This document shows positions 42,927 to 50,575 of a stretch of DNA of 64,000 bases, piece by piece. Made by a program: the position numbers and the translations under genes. The stretch spans positions 1 through 64,000 of the forward strand of contig NZ_JACVAC010000013.1 of NCBI RefSeq assembly GCF_014851685.1, read 5' to 3'. The first letter of the stretch is position 1. The number at the start of each line of letters is the position of its first letter. The notes under the pieces are model-generated. The model saw only the letters and a list, made by a program, of their open reading frames with translations. It did no database searches and was not told the origin of the DNA. Origin of the DNA: Pseudomonas sp. PDM05. GTDB taxonomy: Bacteria; Pseudomonadota; Gammaproteobacteria; Pseudomonadales; Pseudomonadaceae.

Positions 42927-43760
42927 ATGTCAACATCCGCGTCCACCTCGACCACCGGGCACATCTTGCCGAGTCCCACCCAGGCTGACCCACAGGCGGC
43001 ATTCCCTGCCCGGTCGCTACCTCCACAATACTCGGCGCGTGTGGGCTTTGCGCAACCGCAATATCTGTCCGGCCCGATGTTTGGTGATACGCCACAGGGA
43101 AAAGTTGCTGGCTACTATCACCGTCCTCCCTACCGGCCAATTGCGCAACCTGGCCCGCCTCCGCGTCCAAACCCGACGCTACCGGACCCTCACTATTCCA
43201 GGCGTAGCGATGAACAACTGGCGCAGATGCTTCTGGATAACTTCAATGCGTTCAAGGGCCCCTGGCCTTCACGTGAAGTCACGCGCCAGAGCCTGGGGGA
43301 AATTGCCAGGCAGGAGCTGACCGGCAATCCCCGGACCGACGCCAATATCAAACTGGCCAGGGAGTTGCAGCGTCGTCCTGGACTGATGGAAGCCCTGGAT
43401 CGGGACCGCTCCACCGGGGCGACAAACGATAGCTTTTCCAAGGCCGACGTCAGAAATTTCGTGCATTCCGATAACCCGTTGAAGCGGTTGGACAACAAAC
43501 AACTCGTTGAGGAGGTGCTCCGCAATTTCGATGCGTTGAAAGGTGGCTGGTGGAACCGCGACATCAATCTCAACCACCTGCAGGCACTCGCCAATAAACC
43601 CCTGACGGGCATCCCCCAAAAGGACTATCCCATCCAGTTGGCCAAGGCCGTGATGGGCCGTTCGGACGTCAAGGACTTGATGGACAACGTGTTTGGCTCG
43701 CAGCGCGATAACAAGATTTCGCGCGAAGAACTGCGAAGACTGTTGGCTTTGCTCGGTTAA
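42927..43760 (+). CDS. Putative type III secreted protein with tandem ~85-residue repeats
   Basis: A 277-residue protein preceded by an hrp box. The first ~55 residues are rich in Ser, Thr and Pro with no acidic residue near the start (MSTSASTSTTGHILPSPT), as in type III secretion substrates; a Pro-rich stretch follows (about 66-88). The rest is a domain repeated twice, residues about 95-179 and 190-274, each with a QL-x5-NF-x-A-x-KG-x-W opening, a central LTG-x-P element and a closing Ser-Lys/Arg-x-Asp/Glu-x-Arg helix. The repeat layout recalls helical/EF-hand-like repeats of HrpF/NolX/HrpK-type proteins, but I do not recognise the protein itself. ATG 42927 has GGAG six bases upstream. No signal peptide. 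Function unknown; effector or helper protein are both possible. Confidence 0.72.
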   Translation: MSTSASTSTTGHILPSPTQADPQAAFPARSLPPQYSARVGFAQPQYLSGPMFGDTPQGKVAGYYHRPPYRPIAQPGPPPRPNPTLPDPHYSRRSDEQLAQMLLDNFNAFKGPWPSREVTRQSLGEIARQELTGNPRTDANIKLARELQRRPGLMEALDRDRSTGATNDSFSKADVRNFVHSDNPLKRLDNKQLVEEVLRNFDALKGGWWNRDINLNHLQALANKPLTGIPQKDYPIQLAKAVMGRSDVKDLMDNVFGSQRDNKISREELRRLLALLG

Positions 43761-43778
43761 ATCCGGCACTGCATATGG

Positions 43779-43806
43779 GGAACCGTTTACGCAGATTTGC
43801 CACGAA
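43779..43806 (+). promoter_or_regulatory. Predicted hrp box 2 (HrpL-dependent promoter)
   Basis: GGAACC, a 15-base spacer, then CCACGAA: an exact match to GGAACC-N15/16-CCACNNA. It starts 18 bases after the stop of the first effector-like gene and 64 bases before the ATG of an 84-codon frame. Confidence 0.82.
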
Positions 43807-43870
43807 GAAGACACCCACTGGTGGTTGACGGCCTGTGGGAGTCTTTATCTACTGGATCAGGATCGGACCC

Positions 43871-44125
43871 ATGAACTCGACATCCTCTGCCTCTCGTCAC
43901 TGCCCAAGCTCAGTCACCGCGCTGATGACTGCGTTGCCTGAGGCACCCTGCCAAAGCGCGCAGCAGCCGAGTCTCAACCTTACCTCTTCACCCAAATGCA
44001 GCTTCAAGGCGCCGACGGCTGCGGACTTTGACAGAGGCGCTCACATGCTCAGCGATACGCCGGTCGGCGATCCATTGTTTTCAAGACTTTCGAGCTTCTG
44101 GAGCAAGTTGTCCCTTCGAGGGTAA
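43871..44125 (+). CDS. Possible small type III substrate or effector remnant
   Basis: An 84-codon frame, the only plausible one downstream of hrp box 2. The N-terminus MNSTSSASRHCPSSVTALMT is rich in Ser/Thr with no acidic residue before position 24, a type III secretion-signal composition; the end is basic (FWSKLSLRG). No family is recognised. It could be a short effector, a peptide, or the remaining N-terminus of a decayed effector, since the 190 bases after its stop contain no continued reading. The ribosome-binding site is weak. An exact promoter match is the main reason to list it. Confidence 0.42.
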   Translation: MNSTSSASRHCPSSVTALMTALPEAPCQSAQQPSLNLTSSPKCSFKAPTAADFDRGAHMLSDTPVGDPLFSRLSSFWSKLSLRG

Positions 44126-44201
44126 TCATCGCTTCAGGAGGACTGAAGCCCAGGCGGTTACAAATGTTCAAGGTTGTCCGGGTGCAGAGTTGCGCTTTGC
44201 C

Positions 44202-44229
44202 GGAACCATCGGTTTTGCAACGCCACACA
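44202..44229 (+). promoter_or_regulatory. Predicted hrp box 3 (HrpL-dependent promoter)
   Basis: GGAACC, a 15-base spacer, then CCACACA: an exact consensus match, 92 bases before the ATG at 44322. It is the third such site in 1.4 kb, all on the plus strand. Confidence 0.83.
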
Positions 44230-44246
44230 ACTTGCGCCAGACCTGC

Positions 44247-44279
44247 ATCCTCAATCGGAGCATTTTGCTGATTGAGGAT
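44247..44279 (+). promoter_or_regulatory. 5'-UTR inverted repeat
   Basis: ATCCTCAATC and GATTGAGGAT form a perfect 10-bp stem around a 13-base loop, placed between hrp box 3 and the gene it serves. It would lie near the 5' end of the transcript and could stabilise it or affect translation; the ribosome-binding site itself (GGAG before 44322) is outside it. Confidence 0.5.
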
Positions 44280-44321
44280 TCGGGGAGCGGGCGACGTCGT
44301 CCAAATCATGTGGAGTGAAAT

Positions 44322-45260
44322 ATGAGTAACGGGATCAATCAACCTGGCTTCAGGCTGCTACCTTCGTTAGACCAGCTGAATTCGGGGGCTGCGCGGGCCA
44401 ACACGCCGGGTGCGAACGCACAGGCGTCAGCCTCGGGTTACGCTCCTCAGGGCGTGGGGCAGCGTCCGGTAATGTCGGGTTTTACCGGTAGTCCGCTGAT
44501 GCAATTAAACAACCCGCATTTCGATGCTCAGAATCTTTACGGCGGCATGAAGGCGGGTAACCCGTATGTCAGTTCAGATGACCACCTGCTGGCCACGGCG
44601 TTGAGCAACAGCTTTTCATTGCTCGACAAATTCACCAAGGACGGGAGCTTGGACCAGGCGGGACTGAAGAAAATCGCTGATGAGGACCCGAACCTAAGCA
44701 CCGTTTCCGAACGCACGATCATGCTGGCCAACGAGATCATCAACCGCCCGCGCCTGAACGATGCGATCCTGGGCAAAGGCGGAAAAATCACGCCTTCAAG
44801 CCTCTCCAAGGCGGCCAGCACCCTGCTTGGCAACACCAACCCCAACAATACGAAAAGTGCCGACCCGTTCCATGCGAAAACCGATGCGCAGGTGGTCGAG
44901 GCGTTCAGGGGCATGTTTGACGAGCTGCGCGATCGCTCGGAAGACCGCAGTTTCTTCTTCGAAAAACACCGCTACGTGAAGACCGACAAAATCATTGAAA
45001 TGAGCAAGGACCCCAACTTGACCGACGAGAAAGGCGCATTGGTGCGGGATCCGGACACCGGGTTTGCGATGAAAAAATACAGTCCGCCGCAGGTGTACAT
45101 GGCCAAGAACCTGGTCGAGCGGCCAGGCTTGCTGGCGTCCCTGGACAGCAATAAAGCCAACGGCACCAGCATTTTCGGCAGCCATAACAGTGACGGTTGG
45201 CTGAAAAACTACAGCCTTGATCGCTGGCTGGAAAACGACAAGAAAGAGAAGGGCAAATGA
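44322..45260 (+). CDS. Putative type III secreted protein with two related repeat domains
   Basis: A 312-residue protein behind an exact hrp box. The first ~80 residues are flexible and rich in Ser, Gly, Asn, Gln and Ala (MSNGINQPGFRLLPS), without a signal peptide. Two copies of a domain like that in the product of the gene at 42927 follow: about residues 86-169 (DDHLLATALSNSFSLLDKF, then ANEIINRPRLNDAIL) and 187-303 (TDAQVVEAFRGMFDEL, then AKNLVERPGLLASLDSN), the second with a ~25-residue insertion. The ending is very basic (DKKEKGK). GGAG precedes the ATG by six bases. Likely a type III substrate of the same family as its neighbour; HrpF/NolX/HrpK-like repeat architecture is a tentative comparison. 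Host target or role unknown. Confidence 0.75.
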   Translation: MSNGINQPGFRLLPSLDQLNSGAARANTPGANAQASASGYAPQGVGQRPVMSGFTGSPLMQLNNPHFDAQNLYGGMKAGNPYVSSDDHLLATALSNSFSLLDKFTKDGSLDQAGLKKIADEDPNLSTVSERTIMLANEIINRPRLNDAILGKGGKITPSSLSKAASTLLGNTNPNNTKSADPFHAKTDAQVVEAFRGMFDELRDRSEDRSFFFEKHRYVKTDKIIEMSKDPNLTDEKGALVRDPDTGFAMKKYSPPQVYMAKNLVERPGLLASLDSNKANGTSIFGSHNSDGWLKNYSLDRWLENDKKEKGK

Positions 45261-45275
45261 TGCCCTGACGGGCTC

Positions 45276-45306
45276 ATGAGCTCTTTGTCTGGCACAAAAA
45301 GCTCAT
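45276..45306. terminator. Bidirectional terminator
   Basis: ATGAGCTCTTT and AAAAAGCTCAT pair with one mismatch around a 9-base loop, sitting between the converging effector-like gene and the MFS gene. The A/T-rich ends give T runs on both strands. Confidence 0.7.
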
Positions 45307-45308
45307 GG

Positions 45309-46460
45309 CTACACCCGCAATATCTTGCCGCTGGCCGCGACTGCTGCCAGCAACCCGCCGATCAGCAGGAAGGCGATGGCCAGGCTGCTGCCATGGGCGA
45401 TGAAGCCAATCACAGCAGGCCCGGCGAGTATCCCGGCATACCCCAGCGTGGTAATGGCGGGCACGGCAATGTGTTCGGGCATCACCTTTTGTTTACCCAC
45501 CGCGGTGTAGAGGACCGGCACGATGTTGGAACAGCCTGCGCCGATAAGGGCATAACCCAGCAGCGACACTTCCCAGGCCGTCGATAAGGTGGCGAGGAAC
45601 ATACCGGCGGCCGCTAGCGAACCACCGGCCACGATCACCTGGGTAGGCCCAAGTCGACGCACGATCGCATCACCGGTCAAACGCCCGGCCGTCATGGTCA
45701 GGGCAAATGCCGCGTAACCAAGACCCGCATAGGCTTCGTCGAGGCCGCGTTCGCCGCTCAGGAACACAGCGCTCCAGTCCAGCACCGCGCCCTCGGCAAG
45801 AAACACGACAAAACACAGGCAGCCGATAAACAGCACCACGCCATGGGGAATCGCAAACGCCGGGCCTGAACTTTCACTGCCGTAAGGCAGCAAGTGCGGG
45901 GCGGCCTTGAGCAGCGCCGCCAACGTGATCACGACCACCACCAGGATTGCCTGCAACGGCGACAAGCCCAGCCCGAGCAACCCCGAAACACCTGCCGCAC
46001 CGACAATCCCACCCAGACTGAACAAGCCGTGAAATCCCGACATCATGGTTTTGCCGCTGGCGCGCTCAACGATCACCGCTTGCAGGTTGACCGTGGAGTC
46101 CACCGTGCCCAACCCGGCACCGAACAGAAACAGCGCGGCGATCAACAAGGGAATCGAACTGACCGTCGCCAGCATCGGCAGGGCCAGGCAGATCAGCAGC
46201 GTGCCGGCGCAGAGCACGCGCCGACAGCCGAAACGCGAGGCGAGCAGGCCGGCCACTGGCATGGCGATGATCGAGCCCACCCCCAGGCACAACAGCAACA
46301 GGCCGAGCGTGCCTTCATCGAGTCCGGCGCGGGCCTTGGCATACGGCACCAGCGGTGCCCAGGCGGCGATGCCGAAACCGGCGATGAAAAACGCGATGCG
46401 GGTCGACATTTGCTCCAGTCGCCCGGGAACCACGGGTGCTGAGGTGGGGATGGCAGTCAT
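45309..46460 (-). CDS. Major facilitator superfamily transporter, YbjJ-like
   Basis: A 383-residue membrane protein with twelve hydrophobic segments. The loop after helix 2 reads ASRFGCRRVL, the MFS signature position, and the pattern resembles the YbjJ/fucose-permease-like branch. No substrate can be given. An AAGGA site lies six bases before the ATG. It ends at the bidirectional terminator shared with the effector-like gene and is divergent from the DapF-fold gene. Confidence 0.86.
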   Translation of the reverse strand: MTAIPTSAPVVPGRLEQMSTRIAFFIAGFGIAAWAPLVPYAKARAGLDEGTLGLLLLCLGVGSIIAMPVAGLLASRFGCRRVLCAGTLLICLALPMLATVSSIPLLIAALFLFGAGLGTVDSTVNLQAVIVERASGKTMMSGFHGLFSLGGIVGAAGVSGLLGLGLSPLQAILVVVVITLAALLKAAPHLLPYGSESSGPAFAIPHGVVLFIGCLCFVVFLAEGAVLDWSAVFLSGERGLDEAYAGLGYAAFALTMTAGRLTGDAIVRRLGPTQVIVAGGSLAAAGMFLATLSTAWEVSLLGYALIGAGCSNIVPVLYTAVGKQKVMPEHIAVPAITTLGYAGILAGPAVIGFIAHGSSLAIAFLLIGGLLAAVAASGKILRV

Positions 46461-46602
46461 GAAAAATCCTTGGTTTTGCGTTCAACGAACGGTGTCCGGC
46501 GCGACATCCTCCCACAGATGGAAGGTTCTGTAATACGCTGCCGACCCTGTGTGTGGGCAAGTGGATGGATGAGCCAATGAAACAATCCTGGCGGACGTGG
46601 GT

Positions 46603-47577
46603 ATGACTCAGTTCTACGATGCGCGGGGCAATATTTATGGGGTGGTCAGCCCGGCTGCCTTGCGCCGCCAGGGGATAGCGGTTCCCGACACTGCCGTCGT
46701 GGCGGCGCATCACCGCCAGGCCTGGGCGCTGGCGGCGGTCGCGGCCGAATGCGGCTGGGGATCAACCCCGCGCCCGCCGCAGGCCAAGGCCCACCGCTGC
46801 GATGGCCTGTTGGTGGGGCCGTTCCAGGCTGCGCCGCCGTTTGACCTATTGATCGTCAACACCGACGGCACCCTGGCCGAGCGCAGCGGCAACGGGCTGA
46901 CCATCTTTGCCCAGGCCCTGACGGACCAAGGCATGATGACCGAGGCCAGCGAGTTACGTGTGCATCACGACCAACCGGCTGGCGCCTCGCCGTTGAGCAC
47001 CTGGGTGGAACCGGCGGTGTATGCCCAGGTGAGCGGGTTCTGGCTCGCATTGGGCCAGCCTGCGTTCGGGCCGTCGGCCGTGGGGGCGACGGGCGTCGGC
47101 GCTGCTGAACCCAGCCACGTGAGCGCACTGGCGGCGATCAACCCGCAGTGGGCGCACAGTCAGTTTGTGCGGGTGGGCAACCCCCATTGCGTGACGCTGG
47201 TCGAACACCTTTCGGCGTTGCCCGACAACGCACAGATGCAGCAGCCCGGGTTGTTCGAAGCGCTGCAGGCAATTGCCTTTGCGCCGCCGGTTGGCCGCGG
47301 CCAGCCCTGTGCGGCCGGAGTCAATTTGCAATGGGCTGCGCGGGACTGCGCCAACCGTGTGTTCGCGCGGGTGTTTGAACGTGGAGAGGGCCCTACGGCG
47401 TCGTCCGGCACCAGCGCCAGCGCAGTGGCCTGCGCGGCGTGGCGGGCGGGTTGGGTCGCGGCGGGGGAGGTCGCGGTGGTGATGCCGGGCGGTACGGCGC
47501 CGGTGCGCTTGCAGGTGCAGGCCGAGACGCTGCGCAGTGTCAGCCTGTTCGGCACCGCCCGGCGGCAAATCAGCTGA
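46603..47577 (+). CDS. DapF-fold protein with both catalytic cysteines replaced by serine
   Basis: A 324-residue protein with the two-domain diaminopimelate-epimerase fold. The first active-site loop reads VNTDGTLAERSGNGLT, where DapF has NxDGSxxxxCGNG; the Cys position is Ser 95. The second reads ERGEGPTASSGTSASA, where DapF has ERGxGxTxACGTGA; this Cys is Ser 268. Loss of both cysteines argues against a standard two-base epimerase; a dehydratase, isomerase or non-catalytic role is possible. ATG 46603 is preferred (GGCGGA seven bases upstream) over GTG 46597. It is not near lysine biosynthesis genes; its last 8 bases overlap the end of the convergent codA. The true dapF is expected elsewhere. 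Confidence 0.8.
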   Translation: MTQFYDARGNIYGVVSPAALRRQGIAVPDTAVVAAHHRQAWALAAVAAECGWGSTPRPPQAKAHRCDGLLVGPFQAAPPFDLLIVNTDGTLAERSGNGLTIFAQALTDQGMMTEASELRVHHDQPAGASPLSTWVEPAVYAQVSGFWLALGQPAFGPSAVGATGVGAAEPSHVSALAAINPQWAHSQFVRVGNPHCVTLVEHLSALPDNAQMQQPGLFEALQAIAFAPPVGRGQPCAAGVNLQWAARDCANRVFARVFERGEGPTASSGTSASAVACAAWRAGWVAAGEVAVVMPGGTAPVRLQVQAETLRSVSLFGTARRQIS

Positions 47578-48811
47578 GCAAAAACTCCACCTGCGCCGGC
47601 TGACGTTTCATCAACACCTTGCCGTGGCGGATTGAATACAGCGGCAGTCCCTGGCTGCGAATCACTTCATAGTCGCTGTCCGCCGAGAGCACCAGCAGGT
47701 TGGCCGGGCGACCCGGCTCCAGACCGTAGCGGTCGCCCAGGGCCATGGCCTTGGCGCTGTTATCGGTCACCAGGTCGAGGGCGCTTTGCAGGTTGCTGTA
47801 GCCGAGCATGTGGCAGATATGCAACCCGGCCTCCAGCACGCGCAGGATGTTGCCGTTGCCCAGCGGATACCAGGGGTCGACGATGGAGTCCTGGCCGAAA
47901 CACACGTTCATGCCGGCTTCGAGCAACTCGTTGACGCGGGTGACGCCCCGGCGTTTGGGGAAACTGTCGAAGCGGCCTTGCAAGTGGATGCTCTCGGTCG
48001 GACAGGAGACGAAGTTGATCCCGGAGTGCCCCAGCAAGCGAAACAGCTTGGCGCAGTAGGCGTTGTCGTAGGAGCCCATGGCGGTGGTGTGGCTGGCCGT
48101 GACGCGAGCGCCCATGCCACGGCTGCGGGCCTCTTCGGCGAGCACTTCGAGAAAACGCGAGTGCGGGTCGTCGGTTTCGTCGCAATGCACGTCCACCAGG
48201 CAACCGCTGCGCTCGGCCAGGTCCATCAGGAATTTGACCGAGCTCACGCCCTGGTCGCGGGTGTATTCAAAGTGCGGGATGCCGCCAACCACATCGGCGC
48301 CCAGGCGGATGGCTTCTTCCATCAGTTCGCGGCCGTTGCGGTAGGACTCGATGCCTTCCTGGGGAAACGCGACGATTTGCAGGTCGATCAGGTGCGCACT
48401 TTGCGCGCGTACTTCGAGCATGGCCTTAAGCGCGGTGAGGTCCGGGTCGGTGACGTCGACGTGGGTACGCACATGCTGGATGCCGTGGGCGGCGAGGGCC
48501 TGGATGGTTTGCTTGGCGCGGGTCTTGGTGTCTTCAAAGGTGATGCTGGCTTTGCGCTCGCCCCAGCACTCGATGCCCTCGAACAGCGTGCCGCTCATGT
48601 TCCAGCGCGGTTCGCCGGCGGTGAGGGTGGCGTCGAGGTGGATGTGCGGCTCGACGAAGGGCGGGATCACCAGGTTGCCGGCGGCATCCAGGTCGTCGGC
48701 CTGCAACGGCGGTGGCGTGGTCTGTGGGGTGATGCTGGCAATCCGGCCCTGTTCCAGGTGCAGATCATGCAGGCCTTCACGGTTGCGCAGGCGGGCGTTG
48801 ATGATGTGCAT
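47570..48811 (-). CDS. codA: Cytosine deaminase
   Basis: A 413-residue amidohydrolase converting cytosine to uracil in pyrimidine salvage. Metal and catalytic motifs are in order: HIHLDATL (about residues 59-66), HCDETDD (about 211-217, with the catalytic Glu), SHTTAMGS (about 242), and FGQDSIVDPW (about 310). The ATG at 48811 has AAGGAA seven bases upstream; a longer in-frame extension is not family-like. No codB permease is adjacent. Its 3' end overlaps that of the convergent DapF-fold gene by eight bases. Confidence 0.92.
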   Translation of the reverse strand: MHIINARLRNREGLHDLHLEQGRIASITPQTTPPPLQADDLDAAGNLVIPPFVEPHIHLDATLTAGEPRWNMSGTLFEGIECWGERKASITFEDTKTRAKQTIQALAAHGIQHVRTHVDVTDPDLTALKAMLEVRAQSAHLIDLQIVAFPQEGIESYRNGRELMEEAIRLGADVVGGIPHFEYTRDQGVSSVKFLMDLAERSGCLVDVHCDETDDPHSRFLEVLAEEARSRGMGARVTASHTTAMGSYDNAYCAKLFRLLGHSGINFVSCPTESIHLQGRFDSFPKRRGVTRVNELLEAGMNVCFGQDSIVDPWYPLGNGNILRVLEAGLHICHMLGYSNLQSALDLVTDNSAKAMALGDRYGLEPGRPANLLVLSADSDYEVIRSQGLPLYSIRHGKVLMKRQPAQVEFLLS

Positions 48812-48864
48812 GGGCAAGTTCCTTTTGAGCGGCGGGAAGCCATGACTGTAAGGGAGCCAGGCAT

Positions 48865-48891
48865 AAAAAAACCACCGCTGGGGTGGTTTTT
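48865..48891 (-). terminator. Terminator of queD
   Basis: AAAACCACC-GCTGG-GGTGGTTTT with a run of A residues on the plus strand, giving a U tract in the minus-strand transcript. It lies 13 bases after the queD stop and separates queD from codA. Confidence 0.85.
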
Positions 48892-48903
48892 CGTACGGGC
48901 GGT

Positions 48904-49260
48904 TTATTCGCCGCGATAGATGCAACCGCTGGTGCACGTCTCATGGATGCGAATTGCACTGAGTTCCGGCAGCAGGGGTTTGAGCTCGTTCCAGATCCAC
49001 TTGGCCAGCACTTCGCTGGTCGGGTTTTCCAGGCCGGGGATGTCGTTGAGGTAGTTGTGGTCGAGGCGTTCGTAGAGCGGCTTGAAAATCGCCTTGATCT
49101 CCGAGAAGTCGCGAATCCAGCCGGTATGGGGGTCCAGGTCGCCGCTCAGGTGGATCGCCACCTTGAACGAATGCCCGTGCAGGCGCCCGCATTTGTGGCC
49201 GTCCGGTACGTGCGGCAGGCGGTGGGCGGATTCGAAGGTAAACTCTTTGAAGATTTCCAC
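48904..49260 (-). CDS. queD: 6-carboxy-5,6,7,8-tetrahydropterin synthase
   Basis: A 118-residue PTPS-family enzyme making the queuosine/7-deazaguanine precursor from dihydroneopterin triphosphate. Zinc-binding histidines are seen in FESAHRLP (about residue 13) and LHGHSF (about 28-30), the catalytic Cys in KCGRLHG (about 24) and the C-terminal Glu in IHETCTSG. GTG 49260 is chosen from the family start VEIFKEFTFESAH; in-frame sequence further upstream is not conserved-looking. It may share a transcript with the patatin-like gene upstream, which ends 76 bases earlier. Confidence 0.9.
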   Translation of the reverse strand: MEIFKEFTFESAHRLPHVPDGHKCGRLHGHSFKVAIHLSGDLDPHTGWIRDFSEIKAIFKPLYERLDHNYLNDIPGLENPTSEVLAKWIWNELKPLLPELSAIRIHETCTSGCIYRGE

Positions 49261-49336
49261 AGTATTTTCAGCTCGGTCAGGTATCTGGCAGGCGGCGAGT
49301 TTAACAGCTTGACCCACCGCCGCGCATACCGCTGGG

Positions 49337-50416
49337 TCAAAGGGCCTGCAGGTGCTCGCCCAATTGGTCGTTATCGGCCAGCGTCAGAAATTCATCCCCC
49401 AACCGCCGGCTCTCGCTCATCGCGGTTTGCCAGTATTTGTTGCGGCTCGCGTCATCGCCCATGAAGCGCTTGAAGTCGCTGCGGTCCGGCAGCTTGCCGT
49501 GGGGCAGGCGGGCCAGGTAGTCCCTGGACGGGGCGAGCAGCAACACGTCCTGCAAGCCGGCTGGGTTGCTGCGCCGCCATGGCAGGCCTTTGTCGAACCA
49601 GCCGGGGATGACCCGGTCGGTGAAGTGCGGGTACAGCACGATGTCGTCGCCGTGGTAGGGCAGGTCGAGGTGGTAGTCCAGCAGGCCGCCGTCGCGGTAG
49701 GTGCCGGCGCCGGCACCGGGCAGGTCGCGCACGCCTTGCATGACCATGGGGATCGAGCCGGAGGCAAGCAGGGCCTGGCGCAGGTTGCCGAGTTCCAGGG
49801 CCAGGAAGCGCGACGGGAAATCCTGCAGCGGATGCACGGGGGGCGCCTGGCGCGGGTCATGGATGATCAACCGCTCGAAATGCCGCGACAACCGCGCACG
49901 GCCGCGCAGGTTATCGGCGATCACCGACGACAGGCCCAGCCCGAGGCGCCCGCGGTGGTCATCGGCGAGCAGGCCGTGGCTCTTGACCACCATGATGTTC
50001 AGGCGGTAGTCCGGGTTGTCCAGCACCCGTGCATCGCGCCCGGCCAGCAGGTCGTCGAGCATGCGCTGGCAGCTCTGGCTGACTTCGGCCATGGTCACGC
50101 CCTTGGCGAAACGCTGCTCGTTGTACAAGCGGCCGAGGTCGAGCAGGCCTTGCACCGGGTCGGGCAGGCAGGCGCTGGCAAACCGCCAGGAGCCGATCGA
50201 CGCGCCGATCAGCGCTCGTTCGCGGGGCGCCCGCGCCAGCCAATCGCCAAACAGCGCCAGGTCCAGGCCCTGGATACCCAGCGCCTTGGGCCCACCGGCT
50301 GCGCCAGGCAGGATGCCGACGTCAGCCGGCTTGAGGCCTTGTTCACGAATACGCGTAAAGGCCCGCTTACCGGCCTTGAGGGTCAGGGCGGGAAACTTGA
50401 TGTGGATGGCTGTCAT
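49337..50416 (-). CDS. Patatin-like phospholipase family protein
   Basis: A 359-residue protein with patatin features in order: oxyanion-type glycine-rich loop LPGAAGGPKALG (about residues 34-45), nucleophile elbow GASIGSW (GxSxG, about 70), and the Asp of the dyad in YRDGGLLDYHLDLP (about 240). It is probably a lipid acyl hydrolase in the cytoplasm or at the membrane; the substrate is unknown. ATG 50416 was chosen because the preceding in-frame sequence is not protein-like. It is divergent from the PepSY-two-component operon. Confidence 0.83.
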   Translation of the reverse strand: MTAIHIKFPALTLKAGKRAFTRIREQGLKPADVGILPGAAGGPKALGIQGLDLALFGDWLARAPRERALIGASIGSWRFASACLPDPVQGLLDLGRLYNEQRFAKGVTMAEVSQSCQRMLDDLLAGRDARVLDNPDYRLNIMVVKSHGLLADDHRGRLGLGLSSVIADNLRGRARLSRHFERLIIHDPRQAPPVHPLQDFPSRFLALELGNLRQALLASGSIPMVMQGVRDLPGAGAGTYRDGGLLDYHLDLPYHGDDIVLYPHFTDRVIPGWFDKGLPWRRSNPAGLQDVLLLAPSRDYLARLPHGKLPDRSDFKRFMGDDASRNKYWQTAMSESRRLGDEFLTLADNDQLGEHLQAL

Positions 50417-50575
50417 ACCGGTCTCTGTTGAAGCGAGCGGGGCAGTATAGGAAATCTCGCACGATGATGGGTAAAGAGGCTTGTCGGCAATTGCCATGGT
50501 GGCAATTCAGTTTCAGTTAAGTTGCTGCAGGTAGGGTGGCCGGCGTAGGAAAACACCTTGAAACGGAGACTCCCT

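Noticed and set aside
44028..44318. 96-codon frame overlapping the 84-codon effector-like frame and hrp box 3
   Set aside because: It spans promoter and hairpin sequence of the next gene and has no secretion-like or family features; better explained as non-coding.
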